Of a stretch of 55,264 nucleotides of DNA, positions 36,800 to 45,379 are shown in pieces. The DNA comes from Helicobacteraceae bacterium. Its GTDB lineage: Bacteria > Campylobacterota > Campylobacteria > Campylobacterales > Sulfurimonadaceae. The position numbers and the translations under genes are program-made. The first letter of the stretch is position 1; each line of letters begins with the position of its first letter. The stretch covers positions 1-55,264 of the forward strand of contig WTBY01000046.1 in the NCBI GenBank assembly GCA_013138865.1, read 5' to 3'. The notes beneath the pieces were generated by a model that did not search any database, was not told the DNA's origin, and saw only the letters and a list, made by a program, of their open reading frames with translations.

Positions 36800-39094
36800 T
36801 TACCAAGCTTTCTCATGGTAACGATTTAGATCATATAGTCCAGACTTTACTGGTTTTGAGTCTATAAAATCTTTTTGAAACCAGTCGTATACATTCCAAA
36901 AATTTTTATCAGATCGGCTTATAAAATATTTCTTTACTTTTTGAGTATATTTTTTTGATCCATCATAATTCTCTAACATATCAAAAAAGTCATTTAGATC
37001 TTCATATTTCAAAACACCAAAAGCATTAGGATAGCTTCCAACAGAACCATCTACAAAGTTGATTCTATTTTTTGAAGGTACAAAGGTACTTGACTCTTTA
37101 AACATTGAGTTTACATTATTGTGCCATCTATTGATAAGAAGTGAGAATACATAATCTCTCTCATTTGGCATTTTTACCAAAATAACTGCATTATTAACTT
37201 TGTTAGATGTTATATATTTAACAAAACCAGAGCCAACTTTAGTAACTTGTCGCATTTTGTAATAAATATTTTCCATCTCTTTAGAGTGGCTGAATTTAGC
37301 TGGAGTAACTGCTTTATCTTGAAGATAATCGATATTATCAAACTCTATATTACTCCCTTTTAATATGCGATCATTTACAAAACTTTGCATAAATTGCTCT
37401 TTTGGATCACTATTACTGTATTTAATAGTATCACCATGATTCAAAATTTTTAGTGTTTTTAATTTTTGAACTTTTTTATCACCTATGTACCATGATTTAT
37501 AGATATTCAAACGTTTTTCTTTTGGCATATAAGAGATAAAGTTTTGCTCACCCTCAAAGCGTAAAAAATCCATGTAACGCCGTATATTAGTCTGTTCAGA
37601 GACATTTCCAAAAACATCATAACCAGCAACTAGAGCGTAGTAAATCCTCTCTAGTAGTGGGTAGTCTATAACCCACATAGTTCGAGCTAGATTTCCTTCA
37701 ACTCCACGTAAAACAGTAGCACTGTCAAAGTGGCGGTAGACTGTTACTATTGGTGAGGCTAAAGTATTATTTCCACTCCATATAGATTCAACTCCTAAAC
37801 CATTAGGGTAAGCTTTGTTATATAGTTCATATTTTGCATTCATATATTTTTGAGCTCTATTTTGATACTCATTACTAAAAGTTTTAAAAATACTTTGATT
37901 GCTATACTCTATGGGTAGTGATAAGTTTTTAATTTGTGAGTTTATAAAAGAGTTATCACGAAGAGAGAGATCATACTCAGGATCTAAAAACATCATCCAA
38001 AAATGATCGTGAATAACATTTAATGCGATCTGTCCACGACATACAGGACCTTTTATAAAAGTCTCTATAATGTATTTGGAATTATCAAGTAAAAATTTAT
38101 AACGAGATAGTGCGGGTATTTGAGAGTAAGTTATAAATGGGTTTGCACTTGTTTTTATGTCGTAAGAGGCTATGTATGGTTTTACATTCCATTGAGGTTT
38201 AATAAAAAGCTCATTAATGTAGTTAAACTTTTTCTCATCAAGCGTAAAAACTATATGCGTCTTATCTACGATCGTAGAGTGAATTTTTCTAAACCTATAA
38301 TAAAACTTTTTACTTGTTGGTTTGTCAAATGGACGAACAGTCGCTATAACATTAATAGGTTTTGGTGATGGAGTTGAGCTACGAACTAACTCAAAAAACT
38401 CATTTGAAGATAGCTCAAAATTAATATGTGCTAAAAAAAGGTGCTCATATAAGTACCTTGCACTCACAACATGCTTGGCATCCTTTTTATTTAAAAATTG
38501 CTCATACTTTTTAATTTTTTCACTTGCTATTTTAGTAGGTGTAGTTAAAAGTTTTTGTTCATCTTTTGTAGCTCCAAATGCACCAGCATTTAACCACTTA
38601 GTGAGAGTTTTGTGTTCACTCTTTGAAATTTCTGGAAAACCATAAGGCATGCCATGATTTGGTTTTTCCTTGAAGTATTTGTACATTTCATCATCATTTT
38701 TAGGGCATATAAGCTCATCTAATTCAGGTGTATATTTTCCAACTACTTTAGGATTTTTCTGTTTGTCATTTAAAAGTTGAGCCATTATAGAGTTGTCTCT
38801 ATTTTTTGTTAAAGAAAAGAAGCCTTTTTTTCTCCACTCAGATGTTGAATCAGCATCTATAAAAAGTCTTGTAGGATCAATTGCTCTAAGTCTAAACGCA
38901 TCGTAAACAACTATTTTACTTCCACCACGACTAACACCCTCAAAGGAGCTAAATTTAGCTTGACATGGAGAGTTGTAACATGAGTGGCATACCACACAGC
39001 GTTTATCTAAAATAGGTTGAATATCTTTTACATAACTAAGTTTACTCGAGTATAGATTTGTTAGAAAAAAAAGTGTTAAATAGATATATTTCAT
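36800..39094 (-). CDS. cti: Fatty acid cis/trans isomerase
   Basis: A 764-residue periplasmic heme protein that turns cis-unsaturated into trans-unsaturated membrane fatty acids under solvent or temperature stress. After the signal peptide the heme site reads CVVCHSCYNSPCQAKFSSFE, followed by SRGGSKIVVYDAFRLRAIDP and TRLFIDADSTSEWRKKGFF, all typical of Cti. The ATG overlaps the alr stop (TAATG). The kinase gene after it may sense envelope stress. Confidence 0.92.
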   Translation of the reverse strand: MKYIYLTLFFLTNLYSSKLSYVKDIQPILDKRCVVCHSCYNSPCQAKFSSFEGVSRGGSKIVVYDAFRLRAIDPTRLFIDADSTSEWRKKGFFSLTKNRDNSIMAQLLNDKQKNPKVVGKYTPELDELICPKNDDEMYKYFKEKPNHGMPYGFPEISKSEHKTLTKWLNAGAFGATKDEQKLLTTPTKIASEKIKKYEQFLNKKDAKHVVSARYLYEHLFLAHINFELSSNEFFELVRSSTPSPKPINVIATVRPFDKPTSKKFYYRFRKIHSTIVDKTHIVFTLDEKKFNYINELFIKPQWNVKPYIASYDIKTSANPFITYSQIPALSRYKFLLDNSKYIIETFIKGPVCRGQIALNVIHDHFWMMFLDPEYDLSLRDNSFINSQIKNLSLPIEYSNQSIFKTFSNEYQNRAQKYMNAKYELYNKAYPNGLGVESIWSGNNTLASPIVTVYRHFDSATVLRGVEGNLARTMWVIDYPLLERIYYALVAGYDVFGNVSEQTNIRRYMDFLRFEGEQNFISYMPKEKRLNIYKSWYIGDKKVQKLKTLKILNHGDTIKYSNSDPKEQFMQSFVNDRILKGSNIEFDNIDYLQDKAVTPAKFSHSKEMENIYYKMRQVTKVGSGFVKYITSNKVNNAVILVKMPNERDYVFSLLINRWHNNVNSMFKESSTFVPSKNRINFVDGSVGSYPNAFGVLKYEDLNDFFDMLENYDGSKKYTQKVKKYFISRSDKNFWNVYDWFQKDFIDSKPVKSGLYDLNRYHEKAW

Positions 39095-40110
39095 TAAATA
39101 AAATCTCTTTTAATATAGTGCTTTAAACTAGTTAAAACCTCATAAGCGATCGTACCAGCCGAAGAGGCATATGATGAAGCATTATTAAAAATCAGAAGCT
39201 CATTCTTACTACTTTCAAAGGTTGTGTTGTCCATAGAGATACGCCCTAATAGTTTTGCACCACTAGGTGTTGTGTAGTTGTTTGAAGCTGATCGTAAAAG
39301 TCCATCTGCGTAACCAAGGTCGTAGTTGCTTATTACTGTGTTTTCTTTGGAGCTGAAAATTCCACCATATCCAAGGCGTAGTGAACTTTTCAATTTTCTG
39401 GTAGAATTTTTTGAAGCGTAAAGAGATAGAACTGGTTTTAGGTTTGGTTGTTCTAGTGTTTTATCCATCTCTAAACAACCATAAGCTGCGATCCCAACTC
39501 GTACTAAGTCATCTTCTTCAAAGTTAGACCTTCTAAACAGACCCGCAGAGTTTAGTGAGTGATAACGAATATTTACTAAGTTATACTTCTCATTTAGCAT
39601 ATGAGTCCGTTGTTTGATCTGCTTAAAAATTTGCTCTTGTGTAAAAAAATCACTACTCAAAGTATCTGCACAGCAGTGGTGAGTAAAAATACCTTTAAGT
39701 GCTAAACCTTTTTCATTTATAAGTAAATAAGCCTCTTCAAGTTCACTATAATCAATTCCATTACGGTGCATTCCGCTATCTACTTTTAGCTCAACTCTTG
39801 TACCATGTTTCATATCCCTTAGTTGTTCTAAAGAGTTGATTGCATATATAAATGTATTAAGCTCTGTTGGGTTATCAGCTAAAATAAGTATCTCATCAAA
39901 ATACTCTTTAACTATTTGCGCTTCTACGTTACAGCGAACAACGACTTTAGTTATACCATAGTCACATGCTAATGAAGCTATAAGCTCTATTCCATGACCA
40001 TAAGCGTTATCTTTTAAAACTAGAGCTATCTTGTTTTTATCTCCAACTTTAGTTGTTATAGTGTCTAGGTTGTTTACAAAATTATTTCTATTTAGTTTTA
40101 TATATGCCAT
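39094..40110 (-). CDS. alr: Alanine racemase
   Basis: A 338-residue PLP enzyme that supplies D-alanine for peptidoglycan. The cofactor lysine is in IALVLKDNAYGHGIELIA, and the catalytic Tyr region reads LRLGYGGIFSSKE. RISMDNTTF replaces the usual GRVCMDQ-type sequence. ATLAHVR- and HSLNSAG-type segments are present in altered form (YHSLNSAGLFRRSNFEEDD). Slightly short for the family (about 360), as in relatives. It overlaps cti and follows the 135-residue gene by one base. Confidence 0.9.
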   Translation of the reverse strand: MAYIKLNRNNFVNNLDTITTKVGDKNKIALVLKDNAYGHGIELIASLACDYGITKVVVRCNVEAQIVKEYFDEILILADNPTELNTFIYAINSLEQLRDMKHGTRVELKVDSGMHRNGIDYSELEEAYLLINEKGLALKGIFTHHCCADTLSSDFFTQEQIFKQIKQRTHMLNEKYNLVNIRYHSLNSAGLFRRSNFEEDDLVRVGIAAYGCLEMDKTLEQPNLKPVLSLYASKNSTRKLKSSLRLGYGGIFSSKENTVISNYDLGYADGLLRSASNNYTTPSGAKLLGRISMDNTTFESSKNELLIFNNASSYASSAGTIAYEVLTSLKHYIKRDFI

Positions 40111-40111
40111 G

Positions 40112-40519
40112 TTAAATTATGTGCTCTTTAATTTTAGAAAATATAACTCCATCAACACTCTTTAGTGCTTCTACTTCTATTTGAACGTCACTTTCAATTT
40201 GAGTTAATATTTTTGCATCAAAAAGATACTCTGTCGCTATATTTGCGATCGAGGCTGACAACTCTTTAGTGGTTAAAATATATTTTGCATTTAAGTTTTC
40301 TGCAAAAATAGCTTCTTTTATATTTGTAACTACGATCGCATACGATAAATTGTTATCATTTATATGCTTAATTAGTCCAAGGTTTTTTTCACTCCACTCT
40401 ATTAATAGAGTAGCGTTAGAGGGAGTTTTTTTAATTTCTTCTATATTAGTTATAGAGTAGAAGCTTTCACTTTTTATGTAAGGGTGGCCAAAAAGTAGCA
40501 TTATGAAGCCTTTAAGCAC
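40112..40519 (-). CDS. Hypothetical protein upstream of alr
   Basis: A 135-residue soluble protein (MLLFGHPYIKSESFYSITNI after a possible MLKGFI start). It has a Rossmann-like alternation of strands and helices (NATLLIEWSEKNLGLIKHIN, YAIVVTNIKEAIFAENLNA, KYILTTKELSASIANIATEY). No motif is recognised. Its start overlaps the end of the PP0621-like gene by 19 bases; an internal ATG at 40501 may be the true start because the frame then reads MLLFGHPYIKSE with less overlap. Confidence 0.65.
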   Translation of the reverse strand: MLKGFIMLLFGHPYIKSESFYSITNIEEIKKTPSNATLLIEWSEKNLGLIKHINDNNLSYAIVVTNIKEAIFAENLNAKYILTTKELSASIANIATEYLFDAKILTQIESDVQIEVEALKSVDGVIFSKIKEHII

Positions 40520-40734
40520 TCATCTGAGCAGTAGTACAAACCATTACTAAGAATAGCTTCTTCTTGTGAAACATAGACTCCGCACTCTCTACATTCAAGC
40601 ATCTCATCATCAATATTTTCTTTTCTCTTTTTTGCAGCTTTAGCTTTTTTTTGAGCAACTGTTGGTTTTTTCTTTATAAAAAAGAACCAAACTATTGCGA
40701 TCACGAATAAAATTACTAATATTTGGTTTATCAT
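40501..40734 (-). CDS. PP0621-family small membrane protein
   Basis: A 77-residue protein with one N-terminal helix (NQILVILFVIAIVWFFFIKK), a basic linker rich in Lys and Ala, and a zinc-type knuckle: ECRECGVYVSQEEAILSNGL then YYCSDEC. The C-x2-C and C-x3-C pairs fit the PP0621 family of unknown role. It lies between rsmG and the hypothetical gene in one operon. Confidence 0.8.
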   Translation of the reverse strand: MINQILVILFVIAIVWFFFIKKKPTVAQKKAKAAKKRKENIDDEMLECRECGVYVSQEEAILSNGLYYCSDECLKAS

Positions 40735-40747
40735 TTTAACTCTCTCT

Positions 40748-41323
40748 TTATGGTTGAATTAGAAGGTAGTGTCTTTTTCTATCTTCTATTATTTTATAGT
40801 TTAACTTTTCATTTACTTCATCGAATACTCTTTCACCTTTATAAAAAAGCAGTAGAGACTTCTCATGTAAAAAAGGTTTAGACAGAGTCATTAACATATC
40901 TGTTTGAGTAACCGCTCTTGAAGTTACTATGTCAAACTTTTGATCATCTATCTCTTCTACACGCTTTGCGATCACAGTTACATTTTTAAGTTTTAGTGTT
41001 GCTTTTATAAACTGTAAAAAAGATGCTCTTTTTTTCAATGGCTCAACTAATGTAACATGAGTGTTAGGGAGTCCAAGTGCTAAGATCATACCTGGAAAAC
41101 CAGCTCCTGTTCCTATGTCCATAAGAGTCTCTACTTTAGGTAAAAAACTAACTGGAAAGAGAGCATCATAAATAAACTCGTCCAGCTGTTGTTTGCTTTT
41201 AATACCAGTTATATTGTGAACTTTGTTCCACTTTAAAAGTTGTTCTTTATAAACTTTTATATTCTCGTAAAAACTATCATCTAGTAAAATGTTTGCTTCT
41301 GTTATCTCTTCTTTTAAATTCAT
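40748..41323 (-). CDS. rsmG: 16S rRNA (guanine-527-N7) methyltransferase
   Basis: A 191-residue SAM-dependent methyltransferase. [20 protein letters not shown] at the start, the SAM loop [31 protein letters not shown] and TSRAVTQ are standard RsmG/GidB signatures. It is first of a run ending with the sensor kinase at 35654, and is divergent from the DUF420 gene with 28 bases between. Confidence 0.94.
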   Translation of the reverse strand: MNLKEEITEANILLDDSFYENIKVYKEQLLKWNKVHNITGIKSKQQLDEFIYDALFPVSFLPKVETLMDIGTGAGFPGMILALGLPNTHVTLVEPLKKRASFLQFIKATLKLKNVTVIAKRVEEIDDQKFDIVTSRAVTQTDMLMTLSKPFLHEKSLLLFYKGERVFDEVNEKLNYKIIEDRKRHYLLIQP

Positions 41324-41351
41324 TTGCTATTATACTATAAAAGGATTTTAA

Positions 41352-41828
41352 ATGTTTGAAACAGGTTTTTTCTCAACACGTGCACCACTATTTATGGACG
41401 TAGTAACTATCTATTTTGCTCTTCTACCATTTTTACTAGGAATATCTATTTACTTTGCTGCAAAAGGTAAACTAAAACTGCACATGCAATCTCAACTAGC
41501 TATTTTTATATTTACTATGATGATGATCGTAGTCTTTGAAGTTGGAGTTAGAGTTATAGGTGGCTTTAAAGAATTTTTAGAACATAGTAGCGTCTCTCAG
41601 AGTTATTTTGTTATATATTTAATTATTCATGTAATGATCGCGATCGCTAGTGTAGTAGGTTGGGTATGGCTTATTTTCAAGAGTCATCATGCTTTTAAAA
41701 CTAATGGTTTTAAAGATGAATTTTTTAAAATACACCCACCAGCAGGAAAATTAGTATTTATAGGCTTAACACTTACCGCTTATAGTGGAGTAGGGATGTA
41801 CTATATGCTTTTTGTACTTGTAAGATAA
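41352..41828 (+). CDS. DUF420 membrane protein
   Basis: A 158-residue membrane protein with four helices: VTIYFALLPFLLGISIYFAA, LAIFIFTMMMIVVFEVGVRV, FVIYLIIHVMIAIASVVGWV and a final one ending YYMLFVLVR. Several His residues (HMQ, HVM, HH, HPP) lie near membrane ends, as in DUF420 proteins, which often occur with respiratory oxidases. The role is unknown. It ends seven bases before the convergent response regulator gene. Confidence 0.75.
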   Translation: MFETGFFSTRAPLFMDVVTIYFALLPFLLGISIYFAAKGKLKLHMQSQLAIFIFTMMMIVVFEVGVRVIGGFKEFLEHSSVSQSYFVIYLIIHVMIAIASVVGWVWLIFKSHHAFKTNGFKDEFFKIHPPAGKLVFIGLTLTAYSGVGMYYMLFVLVR

Positions 41829-41835
41829 AGAGAGT

Positions 41836-42504
41836 TTAAACTATTTTATAACCAACTGAGTAGCAAGAAGTTATAAACTTTTTTGTAGTCTTTTTACGAA
41901 GTCTTTTTACGAGTGATGTGATCGCATCTTGTGAAAATTCTTCTAGATCGTATATGTAGTTATGAAGCTCCTCATAAGGCACACATTCATTTGTTTGTTT
42001 AAATAAACACTCTACTAAAAGAGTCTCATAGTTACTCATGCTTACAACTTTTTTATCTTCATTATACAGAGTTTTATTTGTAGAGTCCCAACAATAAGAA
42101 CTTTTTAAAAGTGTCACATCACTATCTTTTACTCTTTGTATAGCTTTTGTGATCGCACTGTCTAGTTTGTCAATGTTAAATGGTTTTAGTAGATATGTCA
42201 GCAAATTAAGCTCTGTTGCTTGAATTAGATAGTCTATATTTGAGTGTGCTGTAAGTATTATAATCTGTGTCTCATTATCTCCTGATCGGATCTGTTTAAT
42301 AAACTCAAAACCATCTACATGAGGCATGTTAATATCTGTTAAAATGATATTTGGGCTATATTTTTTATAGAGCTCATAACCTTCTTTACCATCACCTGCT
42401 TTATAAACTACATCACAAAAAAGAGATACATACTCTGCTAGTTTTGACTGTATATCAGACTCATCTTCTACTATTAAAATTTTTATTTTTATGAAATTAT
42501 TCAT
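41836..42504 (-). CDS. OmpR/PhoB-family response regulator
   Basis: A regulator of 222 residues from the ATG at 42504. The receiver domain has IKILIVEDESDIQSKLAEYV, phospho-Asp in IILTDINMPHVDGF, IIILTAHS and the Lys of LLKPFN. A C-terminal winged helix follows (SNYETLLVECLFKQTNECVP, DAITSLVKRLRKKT, SCYSVGYKIV). A frame from GTG at 42543 is open, but those codons hold a direct-repeat box and a -10. The promoter predicts a start exactly at the ATG (leaderless), while the GTG could serve messages read through from the kinase gene upstream. Confidence 0.9.
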   Translation of the reverse strand: MNNFIKIKILIVEDESDIQSKLAEYVSLFCDVVYKAGDGKEGYELYKKYSPNIILTDINMPHVDGFEFIKQIRSGDNETQIIILTAHSNIDYLIQATELNLLTYLLKPFNIDKLDSAITKAIQRVKDSDVTLLKSSYCWDSTNKTLYNEDKKVVSMSNYETLLVECLFKQTNECVPYEELHNYIYDLEEFSQDAITSLVKRLRKKTTKKFITSCYSVGYKIV

Positions 42505-42510
42505 AATAGA

Positions 42511-42542
42511 ATTGTATTTAAACATATTGTCAAACTTTGTCA
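42511..42542 (-). promoter_or_regulatory. Direct-repeat box and -10 of the response regulator gene
   Basis: On the minus strand TGACAAA begins at 42542 and TGACAA begins at 42532, a 10-bp period. Sixteen bases from the second repeat start lies TACAAT (42511-42516). The same layout recurs at 45329-45360 and 49116-49147. In PhoB/OmpR-type promoters such repeats replace the -35 element, so this suggests autoregulation. Confidence 0.65.
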
Positions 42543-42543
42543 C

Positions 42544-45072
42544 TTAGCTTTTTATTGTAAAAAGTGCACCATCTTTTGTATTTTGCACATCTATTTTACC
42601 CTCCATATTGTTTTCTATAATCATTTTTGCTATATATAGTCCTAGACCTGTCCCTTCACTTTGGTGCTTTGTTGTAAAATATGGCTCGAAAATTCTATCT
42701 ATGATTTTTTCATCTATTCCACCACCTGTGTCACTAATACTTAAAACTATTTTGTTTGTTCTAGTTGCACTTATGTCAATCTTTTTAAGCTTTTTAGACT
42801 CTAAAATAGCGATTGAGTTTGAGATAATAGAGATCACAACTTGCACATACTCATCTTTAAAACCATCTATTGTGTAACTTTTATCAACATCAACATTCAC
42901 TTTTATAGCACTTTTATAAAGCAAGTTATTTACGATTGAGAGTGCTTTATTTACGGCTTCATTTACATTAAACTTCTCTTTTATCTTATTTGGTCTAAAG
43001 TATGTCAAGAAGTCTTCGATCGTTTGCGACATATATAGTGTACTACTTTGTATATTTGCAATCTGTTTTTTAAACTCATCTTCACTTAGTCTATTTTGCA
43101 ATCGCTTATGTTTTAAAATACCTAAACATAAATTTACAACAGAGAGAGGTTGTCTCCATTGATGAGCAATATTGCCTACCATCTCTCCCATATTTTGCAT
43201 TTTTGACTTCTGTGTTAAAAGCTCATTTGTTCTCTCTCTTACTTTCTCGTCTAGTTTTTCATTAATCTCTTGCAAATCTTTTGTTTTTTTATCTACTAAT
43301 ATGTTTAGTTGTCTGTTGAGCCTACTTAATATAAACTCTCTATAAAAAAGAAAAATAATAACTCCTAACATTAAGAGTCCAACATATATGGCGATCGTAT
43401 AGTCTACGATCTCAGCAAAATCTATTTTAACCCATCTATCTAAAATATTTTGTTTCTCTTTTTCACTTATTTGCTGTATTGCCTTATTTAAAACTATTGC
43501 CAAAATAGGTTCATCACTTCGACTTGCGATCGCTAACTCCACACTATGATCAAACTTTCCAGAGATCGCTACTGTACCTAAGTGATTAGTTTGAATATTG
43601 TAGTTAATTACGATCGAGTTATCAAGATAACCCCATATTTCACCATTTTCAACTTTTCTTAGACCATCATGAATAGACTCAACCTCTACCAAGTTAATAT
43701 TTGGATAATCTTTTTTCAACTCTTCATGTAAAGAGTAGCCCTTAACCACACCTAGTTTTTTATGGCTAACTTGAGCTAAAGAATCTATAAATGGTACACC
43801 AATTTTTGTAGCTATCACTATAGGAGTAACTATATAAGCTGAACTAAAGTCCATAAATTCTGATCGCAGATCTGTTTTTGAAGCAAGTGAAAATATGTCA
43901 CACTCTCTACTTTTCGCTTTTGTTATAGACTCACTCCAACTAGATGTTTGTACTAGCTTTACAGGAGTATCTATAATGTTGCTTACTAATTGTATTAACT
44001 CTTGTGAAATACCTATATGTTTACCATTCTCTATTTTCTCAAACGGCATCCAGTCGGGATCCACACATATACTTATGAACTTTTTCTTCTTTAAGTACTC
44101 TCTCTCTTTTTTTGTAAGAAATGCTTGTTTAGTAACTTTATATATAAACTCATCATAATCAATTCTGTTCTTTGTAAGCCCCATAAGGTTGTAAACACCA
44201 TAAATACTTTTTACTCTATCCTTCTCTATTAAACCCAACTCAGTTGTATTCAAGTAAGCTAACTCTTTTTCTATGTTCGCTTCAAAAAGCAACGCACCAT
44301 AAGTTCTATTTTGTGTATTGTATTTCTTTAAAATAACTTTTACACTCTCGTCTATATGAGAGAGTGCATACTCCCACCCTTTTAGCGAAGCAGACCTAAA
44401 TGCTTCAACTCTTTGAGGGTGATCTTTTAGCTCTTTTGCAGACGTAAAGAGGATCAGATCATAAAAGTCAAACCCATACTCTTTAGGATCCCAAATATCA
44501 TATTCGATCCCTTTTTCTACTAAAGCGTAAGGCTCATTTGAGCTATAACCAGAGAACAGATCAGTTTTTCCATCTATAAGATCTTGTATATCAAAAGTGT
44601 GTTCTACTCGTGTTATGTCATCTTTACTTAGACCATTAGCTTGTAACATTGAGGTAAACACAGATGAACCAGTTGCGTTTGTATTGATCATTATTTTTTT
44701 GTTTTTAAAGTCTTTAATAGATCGAATTCCTGAACTTTTAAGCGATATTAGAACATGAGGAGAAGATTGAAAAATAGCACTTAGTAAAACTATATTTTTT
44801 GAGTTGGCTTTTTCTAAAATAAGGTTAGAGTAGTTGATCCCAAAAGTACTTTTAGCTTCAAGAACATCTTTAACTATATCAGTACCAAGTTCAAACTCAA
44901 CTAAATCAACATCAAGTCCAACATCTTTATAAAAACCTAACTCTTTTGCCATAAAAAAACCAGCAAATTCAAACTGATTTTTCCAGTGAAACTGTAGTGT
45001 CACTTTTTCTAACTCTTTTGTTTGAGCTAAAGTGAACATCATAAGTAAAAATAGTTGTTGAAAAACTTTCAT
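42544..45072 (-). CDS. Hybrid-sensing histidine kinase with NMT1 and SBP3 periplasmic domains
   Basis: An 842-residue kinase. The start at 45072 gives a signal peptide (MKVFQQLFLLMMFTLAQTKE) with AAGGAA before it; a 28-codon longer frame is unlikely. Domains in order: NMT1/THI5-like binding protein (about 20-260; VTLQFHWKNQFEFAGFFMAK, GINYSNLILE), family-3 solute-binding domain (about 310-560; ISICVDPDWMPFEKIENGKH, GYLDNSIVINYN), membrane helix (about 570), coiled coil, H-box MGEMVGNIAHQWRQPLSVVN and ATPase (ISDTGGGI, GTGLGLYIAKMI). Its partner regulator follows at once. The ligand is unknown; NMT1 domains often bind pyrimidine- or sulfonate-like small molecules. Confidence 0.92.
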   Translation of the reverse strand: MKVFQQLFLLMMFTLAQTKELEKVTLQFHWKNQFEFAGFFMAKELGFYKDVGLDVDLVEFELGTDIVKDVLEAKSTFGINYSNLILEKANSKNIVLLSAIFQSSPHVLISLKSSGIRSIKDFKNKKIMINTNATGSSVFTSMLQANGLSKDDITRVEHTFDIQDLIDGKTDLFSGYSSNEPYALVEKGIEYDIWDPKEYGFDFYDLILFTSAKELKDHPQRVEAFRSASLKGWEYALSHIDESVKVILKKYNTQNRTYGALLFEANIEKELAYLNTTELGLIEKDRVKSIYGVYNLMGLTKNRIDYDEFIYKVTKQAFLTKKEREYLKKKKFISICVDPDWMPFEKIENGKHIGISQELIQLVSNIIDTPVKLVQTSSWSESITKAKSRECDIFSLASKTDLRSEFMDFSSAYIVTPIVIATKIGVPFIDSLAQVSHKKLGVVKGYSLHEELKKDYPNINLVEVESIHDGLRKVENGEIWGYLDNSIVINYNIQTNHLGTVAISGKFDHSVELAIASRSDEPILAIVLNKAIQQISEKEKQNILDRWVKIDFAEIVDYTIAIYVGLLMLGVIIFLFYREFILSRLNRQLNILVDKKTKDLQEINEKLDEKVRERTNELLTQKSKMQNMGEMVGNIAHQWRQPLSVVNLCLGILKHKRLQNRLSEDEFKKQIANIQSSTLYMSQTIEDFLTYFRPNKIKEKFNVNEAVNKALSIVNNLLYKSAIKVNVDVDKSYTIDGFKDEYVQVVISIISNSIAILESKKLKKIDISATRTNKIVLSISDTGGGIDEKIIDRIFEPYFTTKHQSEGTGLGLYIAKMIIENNMEGKIDVQNTKDGALFTIKS

Positions 45073-45379
45073 ATTTAGAGTTCCTTGTTTAGGTCGTATT
45101 ATACATAAAAAACTTATTTCTTTTTTACTTATTAGTAAAGTGACAAAGTATGACAACCATGGTGATGGTATTTACCTAGATCCTAATCTTGCACCTGATG
45201 TTAGTGTTGGTACAACATTTAAAAGTCTTGATAGTGAGACGACTACAACCCACCAACAAGCTCACTAACAGACCATAGAACAACAAGCTCTTTGTTAAGA
45301 AATATTGCATTTTGTCATAAAACGATAATGACAAACTTTGACAAAGTATTTTAGTACAATACATACATAAGGAAATAAT
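45073..45379. other. Intergenic region between kinase and lipoprotein genes
   Basis: The left side has a minus-strand -10 (TATAAT, 45098-45103) for the kinase gene. TGACAAAGTATGACA at 45141-45155 is a further copy of the direct repeat, in plus orientation but without a -10 at the usual distance. The frame from GTG 45140 to 45268 reads protein-like sequence (NHGDGIYLDPNLAPDVSVGT) and may be the stub of a lost gene. The right side is the promoter of the lipoprotein gene. Confidence 0.45.
45329..45360 (+). promoter_or_regulatory. Direct-repeat box and -10 of the lipoprotein operon
   Basis: TGACAAA at 45329 and again at 45339, then TACAAT at 45355-45360, exactly 16 bases after the second repeat start. 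An inverted copy TTTGTCA lies upstream at 45311-45317. The predicted start (about 45367) leaves a 13-base leader with TAAGGA before the ATG at 45380. Confidence 0.7.

Noticed and set aside
42608-42877. 89-codon plus-strand frame inside the kinase gene
   Set aside because: It is antisense to the ATPase domain of the kinase and has no ribosome site.
45176-45364. 62-codon minus-strand frame between kinase and lipoprotein genes
   Set aside because: It has Cys/Leu-rich low-complexity translation, no ribosome site, and overlaps the clear plus-strand promoter with the direct-repeat box.
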